In this document: positions 8,853 to 17,682 of the stretch, piece after piece
Layout: every line of letters starts with the position of its first letter
Numbering within the stretch: the first letter of the stretch is position 1
DNA from: Bog-756 sp963845485
GTDB lineage: Bacteria > Actinomycetota > Acidimicrobiia > Acidimicrobiales > RAAP-2
Assembly: GCA_963845485.1 (NCBI GenBank)
Contig: CAWJSI010000013.1
Location: 248,001-312,000, forward strand
Reading direction: 5' to 3'
DNA: 64,000 bases
The notes under the pieces: model-generated
What the model was told of the DNA's origin: nothing
The model's database searches: none
What the model saw: only the letters and a program-made list of their open reading frames with translations
Translations under genes and position numbers: made by a program

Positions 8853-9932
8853 TCAGGTCGTCGGCGCCCGTCCGGCTCCGTCGATGACCGGCTGACTCAC
8901 CAGCCTGAGCACCTCCCGGTCGGTGCGGGTGAAGGCGGCCCGTACCGTGCTGCGGGCTTTGAGGGCCCGGGGTAGCCGGCGGAGTGCGGAGGCGAAGCCG
9001 ATGAGTGTCCCTTTGTCCCAGCGGACGAGGGCCACGATCAGCCGCGGCAGGATCCAGGCGACGTGTTCGGCGAGCATGGAGGCGTCGGTGACGTTCTTCC
9101 AGACCATGAGGAGCTCGTTCTGGCGCACGAAGGAACGCAGCTCGGTGGCCGTGAAGACCTTGCGACTGGTCTTCCCTCCCAGGTGGTGACAGACCGAGTT
9201 CGGCGCGTACACGATCCGGTACCCGTCCTTCCAGGCCCGGTAGGACAGCTCGATGTCCTCGTGGTACATGGGCCAGAGGAGCTCATCGATGGAGCCCACT
9301 TCGAGGAGGAGTCGCCGCCGGAAGAAGGACTGCCCACCCACGGCGAAGAAACAGTCGGTCGAGACGTCGGCGTGGGGGAGAGGTTGGTAGAAGAGCAGCC
9401 CGTGCTCCCAGAAACCGGCGGTCCGGGTGCCCTGCTCGTCGCCGTTCTTGTCGAGTACCCGTGAGCAGGCAGCGAAGATGTCGTCAGCCACGAAGCAGGC
9501 GAGTGCTTCTTCGACGAAATTGTCCTCGACCCGCATGTCGTTGTTGCAGAAGGCTACGAACTCCCCACGGGCCGCGGCCAGACCGTCGTTCAGGGAGAAG
9601 ATGTACCGGTTCTCGGGCAAGCGGAGGAGCACGACGTCCGGAAAGGCTTCGGCCACCGCATCGGCACTCCCGTCCGACGACCCGTTGTCGACGACGATGA
9701 TCTCGTCGTCCGGACCGACAGCCTCGATCATGCTCGCCACGCAGCCGACGAGGAGCTCCCGCTCGTTGTAGTTGAGCACAACCAACGAGCAGCGAACGTC
9801 GTCCCCGCCTCGGGCTTCCGGGGTCACCGTGGCGACCGGCCGACGGCGTGGTCGCGCGCCGGTACGGGAAATCCGGACGACCGGCCCGGTGTCGTCCGAG
9901 GAAACGCCATGGCGGGCACGATACTGCAGCAC
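8853..9932 (-). CDS. family 2 glycosyltransferase (rhamnosyltransferase-like)
   Basis: 359-aa GT-A enzyme. SLVVLNYNERELL starts the nucleotide-sugar fold, VVDNGSSDGS is the donor-binding aspartate region, FCNNDMRVE is the DxD-equivalent metal motif, and PMYHEDIELSYRAWKDGYRIVY is the acceptor/catalytic ED motif of WcaA/WbbL-type GT2 enzymes. About 40 residues precede the catalytic domain, so the true start may be inside the GTG at 9932. It lies tail-to-tail with the flippase and probably adds a sugar to the same glycan. Confidence 0.9.
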   Translation of the reverse strand: MLQYRARHGVSSDDTGPVVRISRTGARPRRRPVATVTPEARGGDDVRCSLVVLNYNERELLVGCVASMIEAVGPDDEIIVVDNGSSDGSADAVAEAFPDVVLLRLPENRYIFSLNDGLAAARGEFVAFCNNDMRVEDNFVEEALACFVADDIFAACSRVLDKNGDEQGTRTAGFWEHGLLFYQPLPHADVSTDCFFAVGGQSFFRRRLLLEVGSIDELLWPMYHEDIELSYRAWKDGYRIVYAPNSVCHHLGGKTSRKVFTATELRSFVRQNELLMVWKNVTDASMLAEHVAWILPRLIVALVRWDKGTLIGFASALRRLPRALKARSTVRAAFTRTDREVLRLVSQPVIDGAGRAPTT

Positions 9933-9985
9933 CAGTCGCTACCGGCGCGTCGTCGATTCAGGGGAAGCCCGACCGGAGCGCTTGA

Positions 9986-10966
9986 TCAGCCCCGGAAGAG
10001 GGTCGACGGCGGACGGCGCGGCGAGTACTCGGTCACCGCGTCTTTCACATTGCGGGCGACGCCGCGCAGGTCGCCGTGCCTCAGCGCTTCCCCGGCTGCC
10101 GTTAGCCGACGGTACGGAATGAACCGGTGCCGGCGGAACCATTCGGCGTCGGCCACCAACGACGTCCCCGGCCCGGCGACGGCGGCGATCCTCTGGTGCA
10201 CTTTGGCGTACTGGGAGGCGAACAGGTCGGCCTTCTCCACGGTGGCTTGGGTCGGGTGCCGGCGGTAGCCGACCAGCACCCGGGGGAGGAAGTGGATCAT
10301 GCCGTCGAGGCGGAGACGCAGGAAGAAGTCGGTGTCCTCGCAGATCTGACCAAACTCCTCGTCCCATCGGCCGATCCGGTAGAAGGCGTCACGACGGACC
10401 ACGGCGATGCTCGGAATGATGGCGGCGACGAGGTAGATGGACTCGAAGGGGACAGTGGAGTCCGAGTCGGGCACCATGGCCACCCAGAACCTGGTGGATA
10501 CGCACCGGGCCCAAGGCCACGTTCCCGGTTCGTCGCCGAGGTGGGTGCCCGTGGCATCGAGATAGGAGTGGCGGACGTAGACCCCGTTGACCCGACTCCG
10601 GTCGAGATGGCTGCTCGTGGCCGTCAGCATGTCGGGGTGGAGTACGTCGTCCGCGTCGAGGAACAAGAGGTACTCCGAGCGGCTGTGCTCCGCACCGGTG
10701 TTCCGAGCGGCCGCCGCGCCCCGGTTGCGGGGGTGGACCACAAGGGAGATCCGGGGGTCCCGCTCAGCGAACTCCTCGACGATGGCGCAGGTGCGGTCGC
10801 TGCTGGCGTCGTCCACGACGACCGCCGTCCACTGGCGGAACGACTGGGCCAGGACGCTCCGGAGGGTCTCGCTGATGTACGACTCGGCGTTGTAGCTGGG
10901 GATGATGACGGACACCGATCCGGGCTCAGTAGGTCCGTCCGTGGACACCGCAGCCACTGGCTCCAT
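9986..10966 (-). CDS. family 2 glycosyltransferase
   Basis: 326-aa GT2 enzyme. VSVIIPSYNAESYI opens the fold, VVVDDASSDRT binds the donor, LFLDADDVLHPD is the DxD metal motif, and EEFGQICEDTDFFLRL is the ED motif. The open frame runs further upstream, but ATG 10966 is chosen because the catalytic domain starts soon after it and a TACACT -10 box sits 6 nt before it on the same strand. Homology-free sequence upstream lacks coding character. It is transcribed with the preceding GT2 gene (53-nt gap). Confidence 0.9.
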   Translation of the reverse strand: MEPVAAVSTDGPTEPGSVSVIIPSYNAESYISETLRSVLAQSFRQWTAVVVDDASSDRTCAIVEEFAERDPRISLVVHPRNRGAAAARNTGAEHSRSEYLLFLDADDVLHPDMLTATSSHLDRSRVNGVYVRHSYLDATGTHLGDEPGTWPWARCVSTRFWVAMVPDSDSTVPFESIYLVAAIIPSIAVVRRDAFYRIGRWDEEFGQICEDTDFFLRLRLDGMIHFLPRVLVGYRRHPTQATVEKADLFASQYAKVHQRIAAVAGPGTSLVADAEWFRRHRFIPYRRLTAAGEALRHGDLRGVARNVKDAVTEYSPRRPPSTLFRG

Positions 10967-10972
10967 CGCTCG

Positions 10973-10978
10973 AGTGTA
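10973..10978 (-). promoter_or_regulatory. -10 box of the GT2 gene (leaderless type)
   Basis: TACACT on the minus strand, 6 nt from ATG 10966. It matches the TAnnnT-N6-9-start pattern found before several genes in this window and fixes the GT2 start. Confidence 0.5.
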
Positions 10979-11164
10979 GTGACCCTCCGCGCAGCCGGCG
11001 GGGCTCCGGTGGTCTTTCACCATGAGCAATCCGGTGCCGACGAGGTCCGCATGTGCCGATCGGTCGGTCGGCGATGAATTACTCTCTTCACGTTGCCTCC
11101 GGCGGCGAACGGTGACGCAGACCACCGCACTCAATGGTTCCCGCAATGGAAATGGAGGCACGGC

Positions 11165-12301
11165 TTGACACGATCCGAGTTTTTTGACGTGATCTGCCTG
11201 TCCCTTGAGCCCTGGGACGATGTCTGGCGCCGGAACCAGCACATGGCTGCGGCCATGTTGGAGCTGCGACCGACCATGAGGCTGCTGTTCGCCGAAACGC
11301 CCATCGACGTCACGTGGACTCTTCGGCATGGTCGGTGGCCCGCCCTGTCTCCGCTCCGTCCCATCGGCTCGACCGGGCGACTGTGGGCCCAGGCACCCCG
11401 CAAGTGGCTGCCCCGGAAGCTCCGGCCCTCAGGCGACCATGCCCTCGGCCGGCAGGTGGAAAAGGCGGCGCACTCCCTCGGATTCCACCGCCCGGTGCTG
11501 TGGATCAACGACAGCACCTACGCGCCCCTCGTCGAGTCGACCGGATGGCCCACGGTCTATGACGTCACCGACGACTGGCTGCTCGCCACCGGCGCCAGTC
11601 GCGAGCTCGCCCGACAACACCGCAATGACGCCGCTCTGCTGCGTCAGGCCACCGAGGTCGTGGTGTGCTCGCCCGCGCTGGTCGAGAGCCGTGGCCAGAC
11701 CCGACCGGTGCACCTCATCACCAACGGGGTGGAGGTGGACCACCTTCGAGCCCCTACCGATCGACCGGTCGATCTTCCGGCCGGTCGGATCGTCATGTAC
11801 CAGGGCACGCTCAGCTCCGGCCGTCTGGACCTGCCGCTGTGCGTGGCACTCTGCCGCGACCTGCCCGCCGATACCTCGGTGGTGTTCGTCGGGCCCAACA
11901 GTCTGAGCAAAGAGGACGAGGCCCTGTTGGTCGAAGCCGGGGCCGTGATCCTGGGCGGTCGCCCCTACGCCACGGTTCCTGCCTACCTCCAGCACGCTGA
12001 TGTGCTCATCGTGCCCCATCTGGTGACGCCGTTCACCGAGAGTCTGGATCCCATCAAGGCCCGGGAGTTCACTGCCGTGGGCCGTCCGGTCGTCGCCACT
12101 CCCGTGGCCGGCTTCCGCGACCTCGGGGCCCAGGTGACCGTGGCCGGCGCCGACCGATTCGTCGCCGCCGTGACGACCGTCCTCAGTGGACCTCGGTTGC
12201 CAGCCGGGCCGGGACCGCTCACTGTGCAGCCCGAGACCTGGGTCAACCAGGCGACGGCGTTCTTGCAGGTCCTAGAGTCGGCGGCCGCCCACCAACCCTG
12301 A
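11165..12301 (+). CDS. GT-B fold glycosyltransferase
   Basis: 378-aa glycosyltransferase of the TuaH/GT1-4-like kind. The N-half has DVICLSLEPWDDVWRRNQHM and VYDVTDDWLL; the C-half has the donor-domain features GTLSSGRLD, VVFVGPNS, YLQHADVLIVPH and the PIKAREFTAVGRPVVATP loop that binds the nucleotide sugar. TTG 11165 is the best start: GGAGG lies 6 nt upstream, and the frame between 11093 and 11165 has no ATG or GTG start. It faces away from the GT2 pair across a 198-nt gap and belongs to the same glycan locus. Confidence 0.85.
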   Translation: MTRSEFFDVICLSLEPWDDVWRRNQHMAAAMLELRPTMRLLFAETPIDVTWTLRHGRWPALSPLRPIGSTGRLWAQAPRKWLPRKLRPSGDHALGRQVEKAAHSLGFHRPVLWINDSTYAPLVESTGWPTVYDVTDDWLLATGASRELARQHRNDAALLRQATEVVVCSPALVESRGQTRPVHLITNGVEVDHLRAPTDRPVDLPAGRIVMYQGTLSSGRLDLPLCVALCRDLPADTSVVFVGPNSLSKEDEALLVEAGAVILGGRPYATVPAYLQHADVLIVPHLVTPFTESLDPIKAREFTAVGRPVVATPVAGFRDLGAQVTVAGADRFVAAVTTVLSGPRLPAGPGPLTVQPETWVNQATAFLQVLESAAAHQP

Positions 12302-12346
12302 GGTCGGCCGGCTCGGCACCATCAGTCACTCGGGTGCGCCGTCCGG

Positions 12347-14146
12347 TCAGCGGGTCGTCGCCACCGAGCGGTCGTCGTGCCGGGCCGGTACCGTCCCGAA
12401 GGCGGCGATCAGGTCGGTCGCCACCACGTCGACCAGGCTGCGGCGCTGGGACATCAACCATGCCGCGTGGTCCAGTTCGTCCATCTCTTCGAGATGGACG
12501 TCCGGCCGGGAGGTCAGCTGAGCCATTCGTCGTTCCGCGCCGAGCGAGAGTGAGGTGAGATCCCCCGGACCGACGATCAGGAAGGTCTCGACTCCCCGGG
12601 CGGTAACGGCTTCGAGCGAACTGATTCCGGTGTCGGTGAGGAGTGTCCGGTGGACGAGGTCCCAGGTCCACGACGGCACCCACGGAAGCCGCCGAGCGAT
12701 GGCCTCGGTCCAGCTCCCATCGGCCAGGGAGCGGGCCCAGCGAGTGGACCCTGTCGATCCCCGCGCCCTCCCGTACCACTGCAACACGGGACCGAGTGTG
12801 CGGACCAGCCACGGCCGGGTGGCCTGACGGGCCTGTCGCCGAGACGGCCCTGGCGGCTCGGGCGGGATGAACGTGAACACCGGGTTGATCAGGCACACGG
12901 CTCGGGGCGGGCGCACCATGGCCTGTTCGACGGCCTGATAGGCACCCGCGCAGAATCCGACCAGGACCACGTCGGTGGGGTCGTCGGGAGCGATGGCGGC
13001 GACGGCCTGGTCGATGTCGTCGATGGCTTCAGGGGCCCGGGCCACGTGGGCCTCCTGGCCCGGACGCACCCCGCTGTCGCCGTTGCCGCTGAGATCGAAA
13101 CGGAGCACCCGGAGCCCGGCCGGGGCCAGGGCGCGAGCGAGGTCCACCCAGATCCGGGCCTGTCCGATGTGGTGGGTGTTGCCCTCGTTGACCAGCACCA
13201 CGGTGGGGCCGGTGGCGGCGGTCGGTGGTTCCGTCACGATCCCGAACAGGCCCTGGGGACCCAACGAGACGGTGTGCTCTTCCAGGGGCCTTCCCGTCTC
13301 GGTGTGACCAACCACGGCGGTCGGTCTCCGTGGCCGTTCGATCGGTACCGGATCGCCGTCCAGTACTGAGGCGAACCAGTCAGCCAGGCGGTCGATCGTC
13401 CCCAGGGGCGGTTCCTGGACGTTCGAGTCGAGGAGCCGGTCCTGGCCGGTGGCCTCCCCCCATTCGACGGCGGTGCCGGCCAGGCGACGGACCAGCGCGG
13501 GTGGCCGGGAGAGTTCGGGTGGCACGAGCACCAGGGTCCGTTCGGCCAGTGGGCCGTGCACCGTTTTGATGGCCAGATCAGCGAGAGCCTTGACCGTCTC
13601 GGGCTCGAAGCGGAGCCCGGGGGCTTCGACGCCCTCCCCGGTCGGATCGCCACCGGTCCCGCTCAGGAGCCGGAGGAATCGTTGCTCTCGCAGGAAGGCC
13701 TTGCCCGAGAGGCATGGGTCCCAGAGGGCGAGGGCATCGACTCCGCCCCGACGGGCCGCCTCGTGGGCGGCGAACAGGCCGCCCATCCGCGTCCCGGCGA
13801 GACCGATGGCCGCCACCCCGGTGTCGGCCAGCGCATCGACGGCCCGGGACAGACTGTCCAGCCAGGCATCGAGACGATCGGGATCGGTCTCTGAGCCCGC
13901 CGAGTCGCCCGTGCCGTCGTAGTCGAACCGGAGTACGGCGATGCCGCGGTCGGCCAAGGCCTGGGCTGCGAGTCGGTAGGTGAAGTACGTGCAGATGGCT
14001 TCGATGCCGAGGGGTTGGGCCAACACCACGCCGCCCCGGGCCCGGCCGTCCGGCGGCAGGTGGAGCCATCCGAAGAGGGGTCGGTCGTCGGGGCCGAACC
14101 ACAGCGGCGTTGCGCTCGCATGGGAGCTCTGGGCTGGTGCCGTCAC
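12347..14146 (-). CDS. fused double alpha/beta-hydrolase of the exosortase-associated type
   Basis: 599-aa protein with two serine-aminopeptidase-like (S33) alpha/beta-hydrolase domains in tandem. Domain 1 (about 10-210) has LRFDYDGTGDS and, at the nucleophile elbow, G118-T-R120-M-G122: the serine is an arginine. Domain 2 (about 300-590) has LRFDLSGNGDS and an elbow G397-F-C399-A-G401 with cysteine, plus a late DELDHAAW with the expected histidine. Paired hydrolases with GxRxG and GxCxG elbows are known next to exosortase/EPS loci as separate genes; here they are joined. AAGGAG lies 6 nt before GTG 14146, making it a better start than ATG 14197. The setting suggests glycan or lipid-carrier processing. 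Confidence 0.8.
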   Translation of the reverse strand: MTAPAQSSHASATPLWFGPDDRPLFGWLHLPPDGRARGGVVLAQPLGIEAICTYFTYRLAAQALADRGIAVLRFDYDGTGDSAGSETDPDRLDAWLDSLSRAVDALADTGVAAIGLAGTRMGGLFAAHEAARRGGVDALALWDPCLSGKAFLREQRFLRLLSGTGGDPTGEGVEAPGLRFEPETVKALADLAIKTVHGPLAERTLVLVPPELSRPPALVRRLAGTAVEWGEATGQDRLLDSNVQEPPLGTIDRLADWFASVLDGDPVPIERPRRPTAVVGHTETGRPLEEHTVSLGPQGLFGIVTEPPTAATGPTVVLVNEGNTHHIGQARIWVDLARALAPAGLRVLRFDLSGNGDSGVRPGQEAHVARAPEAIDDIDQAVAAIAPDDPTDVVLVGFCAGAYQAVEQAMVRPPRAVCLINPVFTFIPPEPPGPSRRQARQATRPWLVRTLGPVLQWYGRARGSTGSTRWARSLADGSWTEAIARRLPWVPSWTWDLVHRTLLTDTGISSLEAVTARGVETFLIVGPGDLTSLSLGAERRMAQLTSRPDVHLEEMDELDHAAWLMSQRRSLVDVVATDLIAAFGTVPARHDDRSVATTR

Positions 14147-14330
14147 CGCATCTCCTTCCCCGTCGCTCGGACTTGCCACCCCACCGCGGTGTCGCATCCA
14201 CTCGTGGCCACCGGCCGCTGCCTCCTGGGCACGGAGACGGGGACCGCAGTCGGAACTGGGCCCTCAAGACCGAGGTCCAGGGTGTGCCGACCCGATGAGG
14301 TCATCGTCCAGTCGGTGCCAATCCTTTAGG

Positions 14331-14356
14331 TCGCCAGTCCTTGTCCCAACTGGCGA
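14331..14356 (-). terminator. hairpin downstream of the GT4 gene
   Basis: TCGCCAGT (14331-14338) and ACTGGCGA (14349-14356) form a perfect 8-bp stem with a 10-nt loop, 17 nt past the GT4 stop on the minus strand. No U-rich tail follows. Confidence 0.45.
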
Positions 14357-14373
14357 ACGACCAGGTCCTGCCC

Positions 14374-15507
14374 TTAGCGGACCGGCTCCACCCGGGCGGG
14401 AAGGGTGCGGTAGGCGGCCATGGTGGCCTCGGCCACGTGCCTCCAGGTGTAGTGCTCGAGGACACGCTGGCGAAGGGCGGGGTCGGGAGGACTCGCCCAT
14501 GCCGACTGGACGGCCGACAGCACCGACCCGCTGTCGGCCGGATCGCAGTACCACGCCAGGTCCTCGAGGTACTCGCGGGCAAAGCCACGCGAGGTGGTGA
14601 CGACGCTGCATCCGCTCAGGGCGGCCTCAAGGGAGACGAGGCCCGTGGTCTCGAACCAGCTGGGCAGCACGTGTACCCGGGCGTGGCGGTAGAGATCGGC
14701 CAGTTCGGATTCGTCCAGCGAGACGTGGAAGGTCACCCATCCCGAGCCCGCCCTCCGGCACTTGCGGACGTAACGGGCATGATCAGGGTGCTCGTGACCA
14801 GCGATCACCAGCGGTAGCCCCGATCCTCGGAGCGCCTCGATCAGTCCCAGTTGGTTCTTGTGCGGCTCGATCCGACCGACGTAGAGGACATACGTGCGTT
14901 GGTCGAACTGATCGACCGGCAGGCTGAAGCGGTCGGGGTCGACACCGTTCGGGATGGGGACGATCGGGGTGGCCACGCCGAAGTCACGTCGGATGCTCTC
15001 GCCTTCGCCGACGGCATTGGGCAACAGGAGGTCGGCCGCCTCGAAGAGGGTCAGTTGCTGGACGTCCGCCGGGATCCAGTGCAGGCAGGCCTCGGTCAGG
15101 GCGCCACGCCCTCGCAGTGCGCTGCGGGAGAACCGGGCCGCCCGCACCACCCGACCAGCCAGGTCCCGAGCCGACACCCGACGGCCTGGGCCACCGTCCT
15201 GGCGGTAGGAGCGCTCCCAGTAGATCGTCGAGAGGGCGACCGGGACCCCCCGTCGGTGCCAATGCCGGACGTGATCCGTCGAAAGCCCGAACCCGTGGAC
15301 CAGATCCACCTCGGTCGGGGGTGGTGTGTCGGTGAACTCGGTGATCACGTCCAATCCGGCCTCGGCCAGAGCCCGAGCGGTCTTCTCGAGCTGCACCACA
15401 TGGCCCCCGAGCACCCGCCGCCCTCCGGGCATCCACAGGAGCACCCGTGACACCGGGGTAGGCGGGTCGGATGCCACCGGCTCGGCCTGGGTGGGTAGGC
15501 CGGTCAA
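14374..15507 (-). CDS. family 4 glycosyltransferase
   Basis: GT-B enzyme of 377 aa. GGHVVQLEKTARALAEAGLDV is the acceptor-domain glycine/His region, LLLPNAVGEGESI and IVPIPNGVDPDRF precede the donor domain, YVLYVGRIEPHKNQLGLIEAL is the classic GT4 entry motif, and PSWFETTGLVSLEAALSGCSVV is the E-x7-E region that binds the nucleotide sugar. TTG 15507 is the longest start; in-frame GTG 15477 would drop ten residues and no clear ribosome site decides between them. Part of the glycan locus, transcribed toward the double hydrolase. Confidence 0.9.
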   Translation of the reverse strand: MTGLPTQAEPVASDPPTPVSRVLLWMPGGRRVLGGHVVQLEKTARALAEAGLDVITEFTDTPPPTEVDLVHGFGLSTDHVRHWHRRGVPVALSTIYWERSYRQDGGPGRRVSARDLAGRVVRAARFSRSALRGRGALTEACLHWIPADVQQLTLFEAADLLLPNAVGEGESIRRDFGVATPIVPIPNGVDPDRFSLPVDQFDQRTYVLYVGRIEPHKNQLGLIEALRGSGLPLVIAGHEHPDHARYVRKCRRAGSGWVTFHVSLDESELADLYRHARVHVLPSWFETTGLVSLEAALSGCSVVTTSRGFAREYLEDLAWYCDPADSGSVLSAVQSAWASPPDPALRQRVLEHYTWRHVAEATMAAYRTLPARVEPVR

Positions 15508-15686
15508 ACGGTTGCGCGCCGAATCGGGGCCGATGGTCCAAGCGTGCCGCCGGTCTGGCCCGACGCTGTCGACCGGTGAGTAGGCACGCGGTTAGGGAGG
15601 GCGAGCACGGCGTCATGCTAACGCCGGGCCACCTCGAGGTTGGGACTCTCCAGCCCCGGTGCGTCGGGAAGGGGCAAGACGGCCGG

Positions 15687-15692
15687 TAGCCT
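15687..15692 (+). promoter_or_regulatory. -10 box of the PAP2 gene (leaderless type)
   Basis: TAGCCT lies 7 nt before ATG 15700, as in the other presumed leaderless genes here; it supports ATG 15700 as the start. Confidence 0.45.
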
Positions 15693-15699
15693 CGTTGGG

Positions 15700-16410
15700 A
15701 TGCTCGAGTCGGACCGCTCGGAGGCCACACGGAGCGGTTCGGGTACCGGGAGGCCCGGGAGGCTCCGAAGTCGGCCGAATGAGGTGGAACGACGGGAGGA
15801 GTCCCGACGCCACCTGGTCTGGGGGACCGTCCTGATCGCCGTGGTGGCGGTGGGTGGCCTCTACTTCTTCTTCCTGCCCCACCCGATGTTCGCCGATCGT
15901 TGGGTGCTCGACCTCGTGCGTCCATCCAGCAACGGCATCTTCACGGGCGTGGTGGCCCTCCGCTACCCCCAGGTCGTCGTGGTGGGCTCGGCGGTGATCG
16001 CCTTGGTGGCCCTGCCGAGCGACCGGCTCCACTCCCTTGCCTGCCTCGTCGGACCGCCACTAGCGCTCGCCACCTGCGAGTTGGTGGTCAAGCCGCTGGT
16101 GGGCCGACATCTGGGAAGCGGGCTCTCCTACCCGTCGGGCTCCACCGTGGGTGCTGCTGCGCTGGCCACCGCGGCCGTCCTGGCGGTGCCTCGCCGATGG
16201 CGTCTAGGGATCCTCGCCATCGGCGCCGTCTACACGCTGTGGATGGCCCTGGCCGTCGTGGCCCTGCAGTGGCACTTCCCGACCGATGCCGCGGCCGGCG
16301 TGGCGTACGGCGCAGGTGTCGTCCTGGTGGTCGACGGAGTGGTCTGGTGGGCGGCCGCTGAACTCGGCGGGCGACGCCTACCCTCGCCGGTGGACTCAGG
16401 CCGGGGGTGA
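15700..16410 (+). CDS. PAP2-superfamily membrane protein with altered active site
   Basis: 236-aa membrane protein with about six hydrophobic helices and a basic cytoplasmic N-terminus. The PAP2 layout is visible: KPLVGRH at 131-137 (C1), SYPSGS at 143-148 (C2) and QWHFPTDAAAG near 190 (C3). The C2 motif has Ser148 where the family has His, and the C3 Arg position is Val, while His192 and Asp196 are kept. Classical lipid phosphatases need the lost residues, so activity is doubtful or altered. Position at the end of the glycan locus suggests an undecaprenyl- or lipid-phosphate substrate. It overlaps the next minus-strand gene by 15 nt tail to tail. Confidence 0.75.
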   Translation: MLESDRSEATRSGSGTGRPGRLRSRPNEVERREESRRHLVWGTVLIAVVAVGGLYFFFLPHPMFADRWVLDLVRPSSNGIFTGVVALRYPQVVVVGSAVIALVALPSDRLHSLACLVGPPLALATCELVVKPLVGRHLGSGLSYPSGSTVGAAALATAAVLAVPRRWRLGILAIGAVYTLWMALAVVALQWHFPTDAAAGVAYGAGVVLVVDGVVWWAAAELGGRRLPSPVDSGRG

Positions 16411-16839
16411 GGACTCGTCGCTGGGCTTGGCCGGTGGGGGCCTACGGATGACCGCCACGGTGTCGGCTGGATTGTCGGGGTCGAAGTGCAGGTCGATGGG
16501 GTGATTGGGGTCGTGGGGCTCACCCGACGCCTCGATCACGAACGCCGGTTCTTGGCGGGGCAGCTGGAGTGCCTGCTGGAGGCCGACGGCGATGCCGGTC
16601 ATGACTGCACCGGTGGCCGAGCGCTTCATCCAGTTGTTGAACCGCAGTGGATCCCTGACCTCGCCATCCCCGGGATCCTGCCCCGGCTCGGCACCGGTGT
16701 CGTCCCCATCGGCTGAACTCTCGGCTCCAGCCGAGATCGCCGGCCCACCGAACTCGGCCTCGCCACTCGCCCCGGCCCCGTCCCCGGCACCTGGGTCCTC
16801 GGCCGCCACCGGCCCAGCATCATCCTGCACGGAGTCCAC
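16396..16839 (-). CDS. conserved hypothetical actinobacterial protein
   Basis: 147-aa protein with an acidic, Ala/Gly-rich N-terminal half and a C-terminal conserved-looking block around RFNNWMKRSATGAVMTGIAVGLQQ, then EEPAFVIEASGEP-like sequence (EPAFVIEASGEP) and DPDNPADTVAVIRRP. The middle helix may insert in or lie on a membrane. GTG 16839 is preferred because the upstream part of the open frame overlaps the regulator gene on the other strand. Function unknown; I recognise the style from actinobacterial genomes but no named family. It is divergent from the DtxR-type gene. Confidence 0.6.
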   Translation of the reverse strand: MDSVQDDAGPVAAEDPGAGDGAGASGEAEFGGPAISAGAESSADGDDTGAEPGQDPGDGEVRDPLRFNNWMKRSATGAVMTGIAVGLQQALQLPRQEPAFVIEASGEPHDPNHPIDLHFDPDNPADTVAVIRRPPPAKPSDESSPPA

Positions 16840-16937
16840 GGTACTCCGAGGGACCCGCCTACCGGTCGGGTGAGCGGGTCCCCGGACCCTCGTCACCGAC
16901 CGAGATGCCGGCCGAACCCCCGCCCGCCCCGTTGCCT

Positions 16938-16943
16938 TAGGAT
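16938..16943 (+). promoter_or_regulatory. -10 box of the DtxR-family gene (leaderless type)
   Basis: TAGGAT lies 7 nt before GTG 16951 and decides this start over the longer open frame. Confidence 0.5.
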
Positions 16944-16950
16944 CCACTAC

Positions 16951-17610
16951 GTGCTTGACCGCTTCCATCCACCGGTCGAGGAGTACCTCGAAACCATCTT
17001 CGCCCTGCAGGAAGAGGGAATTCCCGTTATCCAGGCCCGCCTGGCCGAGCGGTTGGACAAGGCTGCCCCGTCGGTGTCCGAAATGCTCGACCGGTTGGAG
17101 GCCGACGACCTCATCGTGCGCAGCGCCCGGCAGATCGCCATGACCCCGAAGGGTGCAGCCCTGGCCGAAGGCGTCGTGCGCAAACACCGGCTGGCCGAGC
17201 GCCTGCTGGTCGACATCATCGGCCTCGACTGGGACAAGGCCCACATCGAGGCCGGGCGATGGGAGCACGTCATCTCCGACGACGTCGAGGAACGCCTGGT
17301 CGTGCTGCTCGGGAACCCGACGACCTGCCCCCACGGCAATCCCATCCCCGGTGTGGACCCGGTAGGTCCGAAGCAGCAGCGTCTGGCCGAGGCCCAGCCC
17401 GGTGACCGGGTCCGCCTCGAGCGCATCACCGAGAGCGTGGAGCACGAGTCCGACTCCCTCACCTACCTCGGTGACCACGGACTCACCCCCGGCACCACCG
17501 CCCTCATCGGGGCGAGGGCCCCCGATGGCACCTTGACCCTGGTCATGGGGGAGGACACCATCGCCCTCGGTCCGGCGATGACCGAGCGGATGTTCGTGGC
17601 ACCGGCCTGA
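16951..17610 (+). CDS. DtxR/MntR-family metal-dependent regulator
   Basis: 219-aa repressor with a winged-helix DNA-binding domain (ARLAERLDKAAPSVSEMLDRL at 29-49), a metal-binding dimer domain and a C-terminal SH3-like FeoA domain from about residue 145. Counting from GTG 16951, residues fall in register with DtxR: H79, E83, H98, E105 and H106 are present, but position 10 is Glu (Met in DtxR) and position 102 is Gly (Cys in DtxR). PTTCPHGNPIPG follows. Thus one metal site is intact and the primary activating site is altered, so iron specificity should not be assumed. Neighbours give no clear target. Confidence 0.9.
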   Translation: MLDRFHPPVEEYLETIFALQEEGIPVIQARLAERLDKAAPSVSEMLDRLEADDLIVRSARQIAMTPKGAALAEGVVRKHRLAERLLVDIIGLDWDKAHIEAGRWEHVISDDVEERLVVLLGNPTTCPHGNPIPGVDPVGPKQQRLAEAQPGDRVRLERITESVEHESDSLTYLGDHGLTPGTTALIGARAPDGTLTLVMGEDTIALGPAMTERMFVAPA

Positions 17611-17682
17611 GTCCGGGTGGCTGGGGTACTCCCCGGGGGGGAGCTCGAGCGGTCGAGGGCGAGCATGAGCGGCGGCTACCGG

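Noticed and set aside
10967..11329. N-terminal extension of the GT2 open frame (to 11329)
   Set aside because: Overlaps the start of the glycosyltransferase on the other strand and lacks coding character; ATG 10966 follows a -10 box.
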